Below are positions 41,566 through 52,510 of a DNA stretch of 64,000 nt, in pieces; position 1 is the first letter of the stretch; the number at the start of each line of letters is the position of its first letter. The notes below the pieces were generated by a model. It was not told where the DNA came from. It ran no database searches and saw nothing but the letters and a program-made list of their open reading frames with translations. The DNA lies in the NCBI RefSeq assembly GCF_023517795.1, contig NZ_CP082928.1, positions 3,410,001 to 3,474,000 of the forward strand, given 5' to 3'. The position numbers were made by a program, and so were the translations under genes. The DNA comes from Pseudomonas fulva. Lineage in GTDB: Bacteria > Pseudomonadota > Gammaproteobacteria > Pseudomonadales > Pseudomonadaceae.

Positions 41566-42441
41566 TCACTTCCTGGCCAGTTCTTGCAGCTTGCGGTGCA
41601 ACATCGAAACGTTGGCACCCTGCGCAACAAAACTTGGCAGTGTGGCTGGAAGTTGGCGGGCGACTTTATCAGCATCGTCCCGGTTTGGGAAGCTCCCAAA
41701 CACACAAGCTCCAGTGCCGGTCAATCTTGTCGGAACAAATTTGTTCAGCAAGATCAGCGCGTTACGAACAGCTGAGTAACGCTTCTCGACGACCGGCTGG
41801 CAGTCATTACGACCACCCCCCTCAAGAAGGCTGCGAACTTTAATGGGCGGCGTATCCCGTGTCAACTCAGGGTCGGAGAAAACTTCTGCTGTACTGACAA
41901 GCACTTGCGGCACGGCAACGAGAAACCAGGGCTCCGGCAGCTCCACTGGGGTGAGTTTTTCACCGACGCCTTCGGCGAAGGCCGCGCGGCCGCGCACGAA
42001 GACCGGCACGTCGGCGCCCAGGCTCAGGCCCAGGGCCGCCAGGTGATCCTCGCTGCAGCCCAGCCCCCAGAGGTGATCGAGGCCGACCAGGGTGGTGGCG
42101 GCATCCGAGCTGCCGCCACCGATACCACCGCCCATGGGCAGGCATTTTTTCAGCCAGATGTCCGCGCCTAGATGCGTGCCGCTCTGCTGCTGCAATTGTC
42201 TGGCTGCGCGCACGATCAGGTTGCTGTCGTGGGGGACGCCATCGATATCCGTATGCAGGCGGATCACGCCGTCGTCGCGGCGCCTGAAGCCCAGCTCGTC
42301 GCCGTGGTCGAGAAACTGGAACAGGGTCTGCAGCTCGTGATAGCCGTCGTCGCGGCGGCCGAGGATATGCAGCATCAGGTTGAGCTTGGCCGGAGCCGGC
42401 AGCGTCAGCTCGGCGTCAGCGGGGATGGCGTCTGTGGTCAT
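41566..42441 (-). CDS. ispE: 4-diphosphocytidyl-2-C-methyl-D-erythritol kinase
   Basis: The ATG at 42441 gives 291 residues of a GHMP kinase: [31 protein letters not shown], the ATP loop [21 protein letters not shown], and [10 protein letters not shown] near the end. It performs the ATP-dependent step of the MEP isoprenoid pathway. It lies downstream of lolB. Confidence 0.97.
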   Translation of the reverse strand: MTTDAIPADAELTLPAPAKLNLMLHILGRRDDGYHELQTLFQFLDHGDELGFRRRDDGVIRLHTDIDGVPHDSNLIVRAARQLQQQSGTHLGADIWLKKCLPMGGGIGGGSSDAATTLVGLDHLWGLGCSEDHLAALGLSLGADVPVFVRGRAAFAEGVGEKLTPVELPEPWFLVAVPQVLVSTAEVFSDPELTRDTPPIKVRSLLEGGGRNDCQPVVEKRYSAVRNALILLNKFVPTRLTGTGACVFGSFPNRDDADKVARQLPATLPSFVAQGANVSMLHRKLQELARK

Positions 42442-42486
42442 TGGGCAATGGCTGGCGAGAGAAGATGAGTGAGGCGCGCAGGCTAG

Positions 42487-42569
42487 CGCAGCCCGTAGCC
42501 CGGGTCGAGCGCAGCGGCACCCGGGAGGTCGTCCTGGGTATCGCCGCGCTCGACCGCAGGCTACGAGTA
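42487..42569. repeat. Long imperfect palindrome (REP/BIME type) between lolB and ispE
   Basis: GTAGCCCGGGTCGAGCGC at the left is matched by GCGCTCGACCGCAGGCTAC at the right, with CACCCGGGA between. This is a frequent Pseudomonas extragenic palindrome family. No gene in it. Confidence 0.8.
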
Positions 42570-42633
42570 GGGGAATGGCGGGCACGCAAATCGCGCGATG
42601 GGGCAAGGTATCGCGCGCGCAGGGCTGGAGCGA

Positions 42634-43254
42634 TTACTGGCCGAGGTGGCGCGGTTGCCAGTCCTTGATCACCAGGGTCACCTGGATGTCGTGGCCTTCG
42701 AGGCGCAGGCGCTCGGGCAGCCAGTAGCCATCCTGTTCGGCGTAGCGGGTGTAGCTGACTTCCCAACCATCCTGGCTCAGCTGCGCCAGGCGGCTGTCGG
42801 CGTCCAGGGTGATGCGGCTCTTGCTGTCCGGCGCAGGCAGGCCGCGGATCCACCACAGCAGGTGCGAGACGGGCAGGTTGAGGCCCAGTTGCTGCTGCAG
42901 CAGCTCTTCCGGCGACTCGGCCTGGTAGCGGCCCTGGTTGGCGACTTCCAGCTCGACCTTGCCGGGACGACCGGTCAGGCGCGCGGCACCGCGACCCAAG
43001 GGACCGGACAGGCGGATATCGGCGTAATCCTGGCGTTGCAGCCAGAACAGCGTACCGCTGCCCGAGTCGCGCGGGGCACGAATGCCGACCTTGCCGTTGA
43101 TCTGCCAGCCATCGAGGGTACCGATCTGCTGCTTGTGTGCCTGCCAGCGAGCAGGATCGCCCAGGCCCTGTTCCACCGCCTCGCGGGTGGACAGGCCGGA
43201 ACAGCCGGCCAGCAGGGTGACCAGGGCGAGTACGAGAAGGGGGCGAAGCGACAT
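42634..43254 (-). CDS. lolB: Outer-membrane lipoprotein receptor LolB
   Basis: The 206-residue product has a lipobox ([13 protein letters not shown]), then [48 protein letters not shown] as in LolB. It inserts lipoproteins from LolA into the outer membrane. Its ATG shares one base with the stop of the upstream TPR gene (TGATG). Confidence 0.96.
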   Translation of the reverse strand: MSLRPLLVLALVTLLAGCSGLSTREAVEQGLGDPARWQAHKQQIGTLDGWQINGKVGIRAPRDSGSGTLFWLQRQDYADIRLSGPLGRGAARLTGRPGKVELEVANQGRYQAESPEELLQQQLGLNLPVSHLLWWIRGLPAPDSKSRITLDADSRLAQLSQDGWEVSYTRYAEQDGYWLPERLRLEGHDIQVTLVIKDWQPRHLGQ

Positions 43255-44984
43255 CAGGGTTTCTCCGATCCGGTCAGGCGCAGCACGGTGCTGCGCAGAA
43301 TTTCACTTTCGGGTTGCTCCTTCAGGGCGTCACGCCAGATCTTCCGGGCTTCACGCTGTTTGCCCTGGGCCCACAGCGTTTCCCCCAGGTGGGCGGCGAC
43401 TTCGTGGTCCGGGAAGCGTTCGAACGCCTGGCGCAGCCACTTCTCCGCGGCGGCCAGGTTACCCAGGCGGTAGTTGGCCCAGCCGAGGCTGTCGAGGATG
43501 GCCGGGTCTTCCGGGTTGAGGTCGTGGGCCTTCTCGATCAGCTCCAGGCCTTCCTGGTGGCGATCGGTGCGGTCGACCAGGGTGTAGCCCAGGGCGTTGA
43601 GGGCCATGGCGTTGTCCGGCTCGCGCTCGAGGATCAGGCGCAGGTCGCGCTCCAGCTGCTTCAGGTCGCCGCGCGGCTCGGCGAGCATGGCGCGGGTGTA
43701 GAGCAGGTTGATGTCGCCCGGGTACTGCTTGAGGGCCTGCTGGATGAGGTCCCAGGCCTGGTCGGCCTTGTTCTGCTTGGACAGCGACTCGGCTTCGATC
43801 AGGTACAGCTGCAGGGCATATTCCGGTTCGCTGTCGCGGGCTTCGGCCAGGTGCCGGGACGCCTCGGCGCCGCGGCCATTGGCGACCAGCAGGTCGGTCA
43901 TGCGCGCCTGGGCGGGCAGGTAGTCGGTACCGCCACCGACCATCGAGTAGGCGAGCAGGGCATCGTCCACTTCACCGAGGGCCTCGTGGGCGCGGCCGAG
44001 GTTGTACTGCGCCGGGTCGACGTGGGCATCGCGCTGGATCAGTTCTTCCAGGTAGACGATGGCTTCGCGCCAGGCCTCGGCTTCCAGGCACACCAGGGCC
44101 AGGGAAAAACGCAGGTCGTCGTCTTCGGGGAATTGCTGCAGCAGCGAGGAGAATTCGGCGCGGGCTTCGTCCATGCGGCCCAGTTCGACCAGCTGGCGGG
44201 CATAGGTCAGGCGCAGGCGTTTGTCGCTGGGGTTGCGCTCCATGCCAGCCTTGAGCAGCGGCAGCGCTTCTTCGCCACGGCCCAGGCTCTGCAGCAGGCG
44301 TGCGCGCAACAGCAGGGGGGCGGATTGGTCCTGCTTGGCCTCGCTGGTCTCGAGCAGCTTCAGGGCTTCCTCGGCGCGGCCATCCTGCTGCAGCAGCAGC
44401 GCCTTGCCGAACAGCAGCTGGCCATCGTTCGGGTACTTGCCGAGCAGGCGGTCGAAGCTCTGCAGCAGGCCGGCGCGGGTGTCCGGGTCGGTTTCCGCGG
44501 CGGACAGTGCGAGAAAGTCGAAATGGGTGTTGCCCTGGCGTTGACGCACCCGCTCCATGTAGCTCATGGCTTCGTCGTAGCGGCCGGCACGGGCCAGCTG
44601 CACGGCGGCGGCGCGCTGGGCGTCGACCTCGTTGGGGGCGTTCTTGGCCCACACCAGCGCGGTGTCCAGGGCTTCCTGTTCGGCGCCCAGGTATTCGGCG
44701 ATGCGGAAGCCGCGCTCGGCGACGCCGGCATCCTGGGTCGCATTGGCCTGTTGCACGTAGTTGCTCAGGGCAATGTCGAAGCGGTTGCGCTGCCCGGCCA
44801 GTTCGGCGGTCAGCAGCGCCAGCAGGGTTTCCTGGCTGAACGAGCCGTAGCTTTCCGGAGCCTCGGCGGTCGCCTCGGTGCCCGGTTCCTCCACGGGAAC
44901 GTTGCCATCCGGTGCGGACGGCGCAAAAGTCTGACAACCACCCAGCAAGGCCAGGGCGGTGAGCAACGCGATGGGTCTATTCAT
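43254..44984 (-). CDS. Tetratricopeptide repeat lipoprotein
   Basis: The ATG at 44984 gives 576 residues with a lipobox ([10 protein letters not shown]) and about twelve TPR units, for example [25 protein letters not shown] and [42 protein letters not shown]. Such proteins are upstream partners of lolB in Pseudomonas and may scaffold envelope complexes. It is divergent from hemA, sharing a 272-base promoter region. Confidence 0.93.
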   Translation of the reverse strand: MNRPIALLTALALLGGCQTFAPSAPDGNVPVEEPGTEATAEAPESYGSFSQETLLALLTAELAGQRNRFDIALSNYVQQANATQDAGVAERGFRIAEYLGAEQEALDTALVWAKNAPNEVDAQRAAAVQLARAGRYDEAMSYMERVRQRQGNTHFDFLALSAAETDPDTRAGLLQSFDRLLGKYPNDGQLLFGKALLLQQDGRAEEALKLLETSEAKQDQSAPLLLRARLLQSLGRGEEALPLLKAGMERNPSDKRLRLTYARQLVELGRMDEARAEFSSLLQQFPEDDDLRFSLALVCLEAEAWREAIVYLEELIQRDAHVDPAQYNLGRAHEALGEVDDALLAYSMVGGGTDYLPAQARMTDLLVANGRGAEASRHLAEARDSEPEYALQLYLIEAESLSKQNKADQAWDLIQQALKQYPGDINLLYTRAMLAEPRGDLKQLERDLRLILEREPDNAMALNALGYTLVDRTDRHQEGLELIEKAHDLNPEDPAILDSLGWANYRLGNLAAAEKWLRQAFERFPDHEVAAHLGETLWAQGKQREARKIWRDALKEQPESEILRSTVLRLTGSEKP

Positions 44985-45256
44985 AAGAGGAAATGCGACT
45001 AACCTGCGGTTTTGGCCATCATGACACAAGCCGTTGGGCAAGCCCATGGGGCAGCCCAGTGTCCTGGCGATGTGGGGTTGGACTGCCGAAGCCTGGGTGG
45101 GTTGCATCCAATCCAGCGGCCCCGGTGATGCTGACCTGGTCATCGTCGTTGCCGCTCATCAGCCCTCGCTATCGTCGCCATGCACGGTGCAATGGTTGTC
45201 CTGCATCGGCCGAAGTAGGACAATTGTCGGCTTCCAACCCCCTGTCAGCGACGTGC

Positions 45257-46537
45257 ATGGCCTTTATCGCCCTCGGTATCAACCACAAGACCGCTTCGGT
45301 GGATGTTCGCGAGCGCGTGGCTTTTACTCCCGAACAGCTCGTGGAGGCGTTGCAGCTGCTGTGCCGTGATACGCCGAGCCGTGAAGCGGCGATCCTGTCG
45401 ACCTGCAACCGCAGCGAGCTGTACCTCGAGCAGGACGGCCCGGGCGTCGAAGCGGTGCTCGGCTGGTTGGCCAACTACCACCATGTGAGCGTCGAAGAGC
45501 TGCGCGCCTGCGCCTATATCCACGAAGACGATGCGGCCGTTCGTCACATGATGCGCGTCGCCTCCGGCCTCGATTCCATGGTGCTCGGCGAGCCGCAGAT
45601 TCTCGGCCAGATGAAGTCCGCCTTTGCCGTGGCCCGTGAGGCCGGCACCCTCGGCCCGCTGCTGGGGCGTTTGTTCCAGGCCACCTTCAGCACCGCCAAG
45701 ACCGTGCGCACCGACACCGCCATCGGCGAGAACCCGGTGTCGGTGGCCTTCGCCGCGGTCAGCCTGGCCAAGCAGATCTTCGCCGACCTGCACCGTAGCC
45801 AGGCGTTGCTGATCGGCGCCGGCGAGACCATCAGCCTGGTGGCCCGCCACCTGTTTGATCAGGGCATCAAGCGCATCGTGGTCGCCAACCGTACCCTGGA
45901 ACGCGCCAGCAGCCTGGCCGAGCAGTTCGGCGCCCACGCCGTGCTGCTCTCCGACATTCCCCAGGAGCTGGTGCACAGCGACATCGTCATCAGTTCCACC
46001 GCCAGCCAGCTGCCGATCCTTGGCAAGGGCGCGGTGGAAAGCGCCCTCAAGCAGCGCAAGCACAAGCCGATCTTCATGGTCGACATCGCCGTGCCGCGGG
46101 ACATCGAGCCCCAGGTCGGCGAACTGGATGACGTGTACCTGTATACCGTCGACGACCTGCACGAAGTCATCGCCGAGAACCTCAAGAGCCGCCAGGGCGC
46201 GGCCCAGGCCGCCGAGGAGCTGGTGGCCGCCGGCACCGACGACTTCATGGCGCGTCTGCGCGAGCTGGCCGCGGTGGACGTGCTGCGCGCCTATCGCCAG
46301 CAGGCCGAGCGCCTGCGCGACGACGAGCTGGCCCGCGCCCAGCGCATGCTCGCCAATGGCGCCGCCGCCGAGGACGTACTGGCCCAGTTGGCCCGTGGCC
46401 TGACCAACAAGTTGCTGCACGCACCCAGCGTGCAGCTGAAGAAATTCTCCGCCACCGGGCGCATCGATGCGTTGGGTGTGGCTCAGGAGCTGTTCGCCCT
46501 CGACGAAGGCGCGTCCTCCGGCTTGGTCAATAAATAG
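45257..46537 (+). CDS. hemA: Glutamyl-tRNA reductase
   Basis: The ATG at 45257 gives 426 residues: [32 protein letters not shown] with the catalytic Cys, [20 protein letters not shown], and the NADPH fold [21 protein letters not shown]. It makes glutamate-1-semialdehyde for haem synthesis. Followed by prfA after 10 bases. Confidence 0.97.
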   Translation: MAFIALGINHKTASVDVRERVAFTPEQLVEALQLLCRDTPSREAAILSTCNRSELYLEQDGPGVEAVLGWLANYHHVSVEELRACAYIHEDDAAVRHMMRVASGLDSMVLGEPQILGQMKSAFAVAREAGTLGPLLGRLFQATFSTAKTVRTDTAIGENPVSVAFAAVSLAKQIFADLHRSQALLIGAGETISLVARHLFDQGIKRIVVANRTLERASSLAEQFGAHAVLLSDIPQELVHSDIVISSTASQLPILGKGAVESALKQRKHKPIFMVDIAVPRDIEPQVGELDDVYLYTVDDLHEVIAENLKSRQGAAQAAEELVAAGTDDFMARLRELAAVDVLRAYRQQAERLRDDELARAQRMLANGAAAEDVLAQLARGLTNKLLHAPSVQLKKFSATGRIDALGVAQELFALDEGASSGLVNK

Positions 46538-46547
46538 AAGGCCTGCA

Positions 46548-47630
46548 ATGAAAGCTTCGCTGATCAATAAACTCGACCTGCTGCACGACCGTTTCGAAGA
46601 GGTTACGGCGCTGCTTGGCGACGCCGAGGTGATCACCAACCAGAGCCAGTTCCGCGCCTATTCCAAGGAATACGCCGAGATCGAGCCGGTGATCATGGCG
46701 TTTCGCGAATTCCGCAAGGTGCAGGCCGACCTCGAGGGCGCCCTGGCGCTGCTCAAGGACAGCGACCCGGACCTGCGCGAGATGGCCGAGGAAGAAGTCG
46801 ACACCGCCCGCGCGCGCCTGGCCGAGCTGGAAGACAGCCTGCAGCGCATGCTGCTGCCCAAGGACCCCAACGACGGCCGTAACGTGTTTCTCGAAGTGCG
46901 CGCCGGTACCGGCGGTGACGAGGCGGCGATCTTCGCCGGCGACCTGTTCCGCATGTATTCGCGCTACGCCGAGAAGCAGGGATGGCGCGTCGAGGTGCTG
47001 TCGGCCAACGAAGGCGAACACGGCGGCTTCAAGGAAGTGATCGCCCGGGTCGAGGGTGACAACGTGTTCGGCAAGCTCAAGTTCGAGTCCGGCGCGCACC
47101 GCGTACAGCGCGTGCCGGAAACCGAGTCCCAGGGGCGCATCCATACCTCGGCCTGCACCGTTGCGGTGTTGCCCGAGCCGGACGAGCAGATGGCCATCGA
47201 GATCAACCCGGCGGATTTGCGCGTCGACACCTACCGCAGCTCCGGGGCCGGCGGTCAGCACGTCAACACCACCGACTCGGCGATCCGCATCACCCATATC
47301 CCCACCGGCACCGTGGTCGAGTGCCAGGAAGAGCGCTCCCAGCACAAGAACCGCGCCAAGGCCATGGCCTGGCTGGCGGCCAAGCTCAAGGACCAGCAGG
47401 ATGCCGCTGCCCACAAGGAAATCTCCGACACGCGCAAGCTGCTGGTCGGCTCCGGTGATCGCTCCGAACGCATCCGCACCTACAACTTCCCCCAAGGGCG
47501 GGTGACCGATCACCGCATCAACCTGACCCTGTATTCGCTGAACGAAGTGATCGCCGGCGGCGTAGACGCGGTGATCGAGCCGTTGCTCGCCGAATACCAG
47601 GCCGATCAGCTGGCGGCGTTGAGCGACTGA
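46548..47630 (+). CDS. prfA: Peptide chain release factor 1
   Basis: The ATG at 46548 gives 360 residues. It has the GGQ peptidyl-tRNA hydrolysis motif in [20 protein letters not shown] and RF1-specific anticodon-like residues in the [25 protein letters not shown] context. Codes for UAA/UAG recognition. It is co-transcribed with hemA and prmC, the enzyme that methylates its GGQ glutamine. Confidence 0.97.
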   Translation: MKASLINKLDLLHDRFEEVTALLGDAEVITNQSQFRAYSKEYAEIEPVIMAFREFRKVQADLEGALALLKDSDPDLREMAEEEVDTARARLAELEDSLQRMLLPKDPNDGRNVFLEVRAGTGGDEAAIFAGDLFRMYSRYAEKQGWRVEVLSANEGEHGGFKEVIARVEGDNVFGKLKFESGAHRVQRVPETESQGRIHTSACTVAVLPEPDEQMAIEINPADLRVDTYRSSGAGGQHVNTTDSAIRITHIPTGTVVECQEERSQHKNRAKAMAWLAAKLKDQQDAAAHKEISDTRKLLVGSGDRSERIRTYNFPQGRVTDHRINLTLYSLNEVIAGGVDAVIEPLLAEYQADQLAALSD

Positions 47631-47640
47631 ACAGCCTGTG

Positions 47641-47701
47641 GGGTGGATCGGGGCGCGTAGCTGACGCCGTTCTCATCCCCCTGCGCCCCGATCCGCCCAA
47701 G
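47641..47701 (+). other. Long GC-rich inverted repeat between prfA and prmC
   Basis: GGATCGGGGCGC and GCGCCCCGATCC are separated by about 26 bases. There is no T-tract, so it may be a pause or RNA processing structure rather than a terminator. Confidence 0.6.
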
Positions 47702-47710
47702 AAGCTACCC

Positions 47711-48544
47711 ATGGCCACTATCGAATCCCTGCTCAACAGCATCGAGCTGCCCGACTCGCCCAGCCCGCGCCTGGACGCCGAGCTGCTGCTGGCCCATGCC
47801 CTGGGCAAGCCGCGCAGTTACCTGCGTACCTGGTCGGATCGCCAAGTCGAGCCTGCCGCCGCCGAGGCGTTTGCCCTCGCCCTGGCGCGCCGTCGGCAGG
47901 GTGAGCCGGTGGCCTACATTCTCGGTCGCCAGGGCTTCTGGAGCCTGGACCTGGACGTCGCGCCCCATACCCTGATCCCGCGCCCGGACACCGAGCTGCT
48001 GGTGGAAACCTCCCTGACGCTGCTGCCCGGCGGCCCGGCGCGGGTGCTCGACCTGGGGACCGGCAGCGGTGCCATCGCCCTGGCGCTGGCCAGCGAGCGG
48101 CCGGCCTGGCAGGTCACCGGCGTCGATCGGGTGCAGCAAGCCGTGGCGCTGGCCGAGGGCAATCGGGCGCGGCTGGGCCTGTCCAATGCCGCGTTCCGCA
48201 CGAGCCACTGGTTCGCGGCGCTGGCGGGTGAGCGCTACGGGTTGATCGTCAGCAACCCACCTTATATCGCCAGCGGCGACCGTCATCTGGGCGAGGGTGA
48301 CGTGCGCTTCGAGCCGAGCAGCGCGCTGGTCTCGGGCGTCGATGGGCTGGACGATATCCGCCTGATCATCGAGCAGGCGCCGGCCTATCTGGCGGCGCCC
48401 GGCTGGCTGTTGCTCGAACACGGCTTCGACCAGGCCGAGGCGGTACGTGAATTGTTGAGTCAACGCGGCTTCGTCGAGGTTCACAGCCGCCGTGATCTCG
48501 CCGATCATGAGCGCATCAGCCTGGGGCGGTGGCCACATGAATGA
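47711..48544 (+). CDS. prmC: Release factor glutamine methyltransferase
   Basis: The 277-residue product has an N-terminal helical domain, the SAM motif VLDLGTGSGAIALALASE, and the substrate-binding NPPY (SNPPYIASGDRHL) of N5-glutamine methyltransferases. It methylates RF1/RF2 GGQ. Its 3' end overlaps moeB by eight bases. Confidence 0.97.
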   Translation: MATIESLLNSIELPDSPSPRLDAELLLAHALGKPRSYLRTWSDRQVEPAAAEAFALALARRRQGEPVAYILGRQGFWSLDLDVAPHTLIPRPDTELLVETSLTLLPGGPARVLDLGTGSGAIALALASERPAWQVTGVDRVQQAVALAEGNRARLGLSNAAFRTSHWFAALAGERYGLIVSNPPYIASGDRHLGEGDVRFEPSSALVSGVDGLDDIRLIIEQAPAYLAAPGWLLLEHGFDQAEAVRELLSQRGFVEVHSRRDLADHERISLGRWPHE

Positions 48545-49304
48545 ACACCTGAGCGATGAGGAACTGCTGCGCTACAGCCGGCAGATCCTGCTCTCGCAGA
48601 TCGATGTAGCGGGCCAGTTGCGCCTGAAAGGCAGCCGTGTGCTGATCGTCGGCCTTGGCGGTCTCGGCTCGCCGGCGGCCCTGTACCTGGCTGCGGCCGG
48701 CGTGGGTGAACTGCACCTGGCGGACTTCGACCGCGTCGACCTGAGCAACCTGCAACGGCAGATCGCCCACGACAGCGCGAGCATCGGCCAGAGCAAGGTC
48801 GACTCGGCGCTGGCACGGCTGGCGGCGCTCAACCCCGAAATCACCCTGCGTGCCCATCGCCAGGCATTGGATGCCGACTCCCTGGCCGCTGCCGTGGCGG
48901 CGGTCGATCTGGTGCTCGACTGCTGCGACAACTTCACCACCCGCGAAGCCGTCAACGCTGCCTGCGTGGCGGCGCGCCGGCCCCTGGTCAGTGGCGCGGC
49001 GATCCGCCTGGAAGGCCAGTTGTCGGTGTTCGACCCGCGCCGCGGGGACAGCCCCTGTTACCACTGCCTGTATGGCCACGGCAGCGAGACCGAGCTGACC
49101 TGCAGCGAAGCGGGGGTGGCCGGGCCGCTGGTCGGCCTGGTCGGCAGTCTGCAGGCGCTGGAGGCCTTGAAGCTGCTCGCCGGCTTTGGCGAGCCACTGG
49201 TCGGCCGCTTGCTGCTGATCGATGCCTTCGGTTCGCGTTTCCGCGAGCTGCGGGTCAAGCGCGACCCGGGTTGCGCCGTGTGCGGGAATGTCGCCGATGC
49301 GTGA
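48537..49304 (+). CDS. moeB: ThiF/MoeB-type sulfur carrier adenylyltransferase
   Basis: The 255-residue product has [48 protein letters not shown] (E1 nucleotide-binding), [14 protein letters not shown], and zinc-binding pairs CYHCL and CAVC. It activates the C-terminal Gly of MoaD or ThiS. Name moeB by context (prmC-moeB-murI is typical of Pseudomonas); ThiF activity is also possible. Confidence 0.93.
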   Translation: MNEHLSDEELLRYSRQILLSQIDVAGQLRLKGSRVLIVGLGGLGSPAALYLAAAGVGELHLADFDRVDLSNLQRQIAHDSASIGQSKVDSALARLAALNPEITLRAHRQALDADSLAAAVAAVDLVLDCCDNFTTREAVNAACVAARRPLVSGAAIRLEGQLSVFDPRRGDSPCYHCLYGHGSETELTCSEAGVAGPLVGLVGSLQALEALKLLAGFGEPLVGRLLLIDAFGSRFRELRVKRDPGCAVCGNVADA

Positions 49305-50094
49305 CGCGCCGATCGGGGTGTTCGATTCCGGCGTCGGCGGCCTCACGGTATTGCGCGAGATTCGCGCCTTGCTGCCCGATGAGACGCTGTTCTACGTGGC
49401 CGACAGCGGCCATGTGCCGTACGGGGAAAAAAGCCCCGAGTACATTCGCGAGCGCTGCCGGGTCATCGCCGCCTTCTTGCTCGCACGCGGCGCCAAGGCG
49501 CTGGTGCTGGCCTGCAACACCGCAACCGTGGCCGGGGTGGCCGAGCTGCGCAGCCTGTATCCGCACCTGCCGATCGTGGCCATGGAGCCGGCCGTGAAAC
49601 CGGCGGCGGCGGCCACGCGCGCCGGGGTGGTCGGTGTGCTGGCCACCACCGGCACCCTGAAAAGCGCACGCTTCGCCGCCTTGCTCGACCAGTTCGCCAG
49701 CGACGTGCGGGTGGTGACGCAGCCCTGCCCGGGATTGGTGGAGCTGATCGAGGCAGGCAATTTGGACGATCCAGCGTTGCATGGGCTGCTGCGCGGTTAC
49801 GTCGAGCCGCTGCTGGCCGAGGGCTGCGATACGCTGATTCTCGGTTGCACCCACTATCCGTTCCTCAAGCCATTGCTCGAGCAGTGGCTGGATCCGTCGA
49901 TCAGCCTGATCGATACCGGTGCGGCGGTGGCCCGGCAGCTGCAACGGCTGCTGGCCAGCCGCGATTTGCTGGCCGGTGGACCGCGTGGTGCCGATGCGTT
50001 CTGGTGCAGCGGCGACCCGTCCGCCATGCAACAGGTATTGCCGCATCTGTGGGGCAGTACCGAACAGGTCAATGCGTTGGGCGAAGCTATTTAA
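49297..50094 (+). CDS. murI: Glutamate racemase
   Basis: The ATG at 49297, inside the moeB end, gives 265 residues: [35 protein letters not shown] (first catalytic Cys) and [13 protein letters not shown] (second Cys). It supplies D-glutamate for peptidoglycan. Confidence 0.97.
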   Translation: MRDAPIGVFDSGVGGLTVLREIRALLPDETLFYVADSGHVPYGEKSPEYIRERCRVIAAFLLARGAKALVLACNTATVAGVAELRSLYPHLPIVAMEPAVKPAAAATRAGVVGVLATTGTLKSARFAALLDQFASDVRVVTQPCPGLVELIEAGNLDDPALHGLLRGYVEPLLAEGCDTLILGCTHYPFLKPLLEQWLDPSISLIDTGAAVARQLQRLLASRDLLAGGPRGADAFWCSGDPSAMQQVLPHLWGSTEQVNALGEAI

Positions 50095-50214
50095 TGGCGC
50101 GAGGCACCATTAAATATTTCTAGAACCAACGGAACTTGTCTAAAGTCTGTAACTGTAGTTTTCACCGTGCCGCACTTAAAAGACTAATAAGTCCCTATAT
50201 ACAAGGATGCTCCA

Positions 50215-50733
50215 ATGAAGAAGCTGGTTGGCTTGGCCGCTGCAGTTGCGTTGTCTCTTGGATCGGCTACAGCCGCTCAGGCAACGGGTTTGACCTTTTC
50301 CGTGGGTCAGTCTGGTGACTCCACCATGGTTTATCGCCTCGGTGCTCAGTTCGATTTCAACAGCCGCTGGTTCGAAAGCAGTGTCGGTCACCTCGGTGGT
50401 TACTGGGACGCCGGTTACACCTTTTGGCAGGGCGACGATACCGCCAGCAACCACAGTGTTTCCTTCGCGCCGGTATTCGTTTACGAATTCGCCGGGCAAA
50501 CCGTCAAGCCTTATCTGGAAGCCGGTATCGGGGTAGCGGCCTTCTCCAGCACGCGTCTGGAGTCCAATGACCTGGGTTCGTCGTTCCAGTTCGAAGACCG
50601 CATCGGTGCGGGCCTGCGTTTCGCCGGTGGCCATGAAGTGGGTATCCGTGCGATCCACTATTCCAACGCCGGTATCAAGCAGCCCAACGATGGCGTCGAG
50701 GCCTATTCGCTGCACTATCGCCTGAACTTCTAA
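50215..50733 (+). CDS. Lipid A 3-O-deacylase, PagL-like
   Basis: The 172-residue product has a signal peptide ending AQA and an eight-strand beta-barrel pattern. It has the catalytic His-Ser pair in RAIHYSNAGI and the C-terminal aromatic residue (LHYRLNF). PagL removes a 3-O acyl chain of lipid A in the outer membrane. GGATGC precedes the ATG; it has its own promoter region after murI. Confidence 0.9.
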   Translation: MKKLVGLAAAVALSLGSATAAQATGLTFSVGQSGDSTMVYRLGAQFDFNSRWFESSVGHLGGYWDAGYTFWQGDDTASNHSVSFAPVFVYEFAGQTVKPYLEAGIGVAAFSSTRLESNDLGSSFQFEDRIGAGLRFAGGHEVGIRAIHYSNAGIKQPNDGVEAYSLHYRLNF

Positions 50734-50749
50734 GTTCGGAGCATTTAAA

Positions 50750-50776
50750 AAAACCGGGCATCGCCCGGTTTTTTTA
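50750..50776 (+). terminator. Terminator after the PagL gene
   Basis: AAAAAACCGGGC/GCCCGGTTTTTT with a loop of ATC and a T-tract, 16 bases after the stop. Confidence 0.92.
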
Positions 50777-50803
50777 TGCACGTTTTTATGTACGTATAAG
50801 TGT

Positions 50804-51115
50804 TCAGCGATAAATGCTGCCGATACCGCGGCGCTCTTCCAGGCATTCCGGCGCGCCCATTTCGAACTCGCGACAAATCAACGGCCGTACTTCATAGATG
50901 GTGCAACGCATGCTGTCGCGATCCAGCGCCGCGCACCAGCCGTCGTCGAGGCGGCGCATCACTTCGCCGCCCCACTCGTCGCTGTCGATGAAGCGCTCGG
51001 GTACGCCGGTATCGGTGATCAGCATCACTTCCAGCTGGCAGCAGCAGGCCGCGCAAGTGCTGCAACTGACCGGTTCGTCGATCTGGGTGTGGGGAATCCA
51101 CTGGGTTTCGCTCAT
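50804..51115 (-). CDS. YkgJ family cysteine cluster protein
   Basis: The 103-residue product has the YkgJ pattern CSTCAACCCQLEVMLIT, then CAALDRDSMRCTIYEVRPLICREFEMG. The set of Cys residues suits metal or iron-sulfur binding. Function unknown. Confidence 0.9.
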   Translation of the reverse strand: MSETQWIPHTQIDEPVSCSTCAACCCQLEVMLITDTGVPERFIDSDEWGGEVMRRLDDGWCAALDRDSMRCTIYEVRPLICREFEMGAPECLEERRGIGSIYR

Positions 51116-51154
51116 CGGCCTAGTCTACGCCAGGCGCGGCGGCGCCGAGGGATT

Positions 51155-51652
51155 TCACGCCGGGCGGGCGGTATACAGGCGGGCGAAACCCTGCAGCAGC
51201 GGCAACAGGGCGGCCCACATCAGTGCCAGCAGCGCCAGGGTAGTGGCCTTGCCGTAGGGCAGGTGAACCAGGCCGAGCCACAGGCTGGCGCTGTAGGTGA
51301 GCAGCGCCAGGCCGGCGCCGAGCAGGCTGGCACGCCACCAGGGGCGCGCCGACCAGGCCAGGCAATGGCACAGGGTGGTGCCGACCAGCAGCCAGATAAG
51401 GGCTTGCCACAGCGGGATCAGTTGGCGCGGCTCGCCGAAATCGAGCATTCCGAGCTGCAGCAGAAAACTCTCCACCGCGCTGCCGAACAGCAATGCGCTT
51501 ATCAGCAGCTTGCCTTCGCGTTGCCAGTTGCCGACCCAGATCAGGTGCGCCAGAAGCACCACGGCGACTGTCCACAGCCATTGGCCGCCACCCAGCAGGC
51601 AGGCGAGCCAGCCGCATGAGAACAGCAGGGCATTGAGCAGGTTTCTAGACAC
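51155..51652 (-). CDS. DUF2878 membrane protein
   Basis: With GTG 51652 as start the protein has 165 residues and five to six membrane helices. Its pattern (NALLFSCGWLACLLGG, HLIWVGNWQREGKLLI, GSAVESFLLQLGMLDF, LIPLWQALIWLLVGTTL) is typical of DUF2878. Function unknown. It lies 88 bases after the SDR gene on the same strand and may belong to its operon. Confidence 0.82.
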   Translation of the reverse strand: MSRNLLNALLFSCGWLACLLGGGQWLWTVAVVLLAHLIWVGNWQREGKLLISALLFGSAVESFLLQLGMLDFGEPRQLIPLWQALIWLLVGTTLCHCLAWSARPWWRASLLGAGLALLTYSASLWLGLVHLPYGKATTLALLALMWAALLPLLQGFARLYTARPA

Positions 51653-51739
51653 TGGGCCGCATCCGATCGCCAATAGGCGGAAGATGAAAGGCCGCCGATG
51701 GTGCCTGGGCTGGCAAGGCCGGCGCAAGCCCGTGGCGTG

Positions 51740-52510
51740 TCAGGACATGTCCCGCTCGCCACGGCTCAGGCGCCGGCCCAACGCCAGTTGCAGGCGCGCA
51801 GGCAATCGGCCGAGCAGGCCGAGGGCGGCGACGAACGGACCCGGAAAGGCGATTTCCAGCGGGCGGGCCTCCAGCCGTCTGGCGATATGCCGGGCGGCCT
51901 TGTCGGCTGGCCAGCGCATCGGGGTGGAGAAGCCGCTGCGTTGCGCCTGCGCCGTGTCGACGAAACCCGGCGTGACCACGGTGACGGCGATGCCTTCCTG
52001 AGCAAGGTCCACGCGCAGGGATTCGAGCAGGTAGCGCAGCGCTGCCTTGGAGGCGCCGAAGGCGCCGGCGCCCGGCAGCGGCAGGTAGGTGACCGCACTG
52101 GACACGCCCACCAGGTGCGGCGACTGGCCGCGGCGCAACAGCGGCAAGGCCGCGACGATGCAGTGGCTGGCCGAAAACAGGTTGCTGCGCATCACCCGCG
52201 CCAGGGCGTCGGCCTCGAAGTTGCCGGCGTCCACATGCTCGTAGACGCCAGCGTTGAGTATCGCGCAATCCAGTGCGCCCCACCGTTCGGTGAGCTGGGC
52301 GGCGATGGCATCGACTTCGCCGGCTTCGCCCAGGTCGCCCGGCAGCACCAGTACACGGCCGGGGAAACGCTCGGCGAGTGCCTGCAGGGGCTCCTCGCGG
52401 CGGGCGCTCAGGGCCAGGCGGTGACCATCGCGCAGCAGGCATTCGGCCAGGGCGTGGCCGATGCCGCTGCTGGCACCGGTCAGCCAGATGCGCCGGCTGA
52501 ACGCGCTCAT
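51740..52510 (-). CDS. Short-chain dehydrogenase/reductase
   Basis: The ATG at 52510 gives 256 residues: IWLTGASSGIGHALAECLLRDGHRLALSARR (TGxxxGIG cofactor motif), LNAGVYEHVD, the catalytic Ser in VGVSSAVTYLPLPGAGAFGASKAAL and downstream SKAA Lys (the Tyr of YxxxK is replaced by Phe in GAFGASK). The missing Tyr makes standard SDR catalysis doubtful. It overlaps phrB by four bases, so it belongs to the photolyase operon. Confidence 0.88.
   Translation of the reverse strand: MSAFSRRIWLTGASSGIGHALAECLLRDGHRLALSARREEPLQALAERFPGRVLVLPGDLGEAGEVDAIAAQLTERWGALDCAILNAGVYEHVDAGNFEADALARVMRSNLFSASHCIVAALPLLRRGQSPHLVGVSSAVTYLPLPGAGAFGASKAALRYLLESLRVDLAQEGIAVTVVTPGFVDTAQAQRSGFSTPMRWPADKAARHIARRLEARPLEIAFPGPFVAALGLLGRLPARLQLALGRRLSRGERDMS

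Noticed and set aside
41216..41843. Open frames through the two tRNA-Gln genes
   Set aside because: They translate tRNA sequence and prs/ispE antisense; not genes.
43314..45002. 562-codon open frame opposite the TPR gene
   Set aside because: Shadow; the TPR lipoprotein on the minus strand has clear repeats and lipobox.
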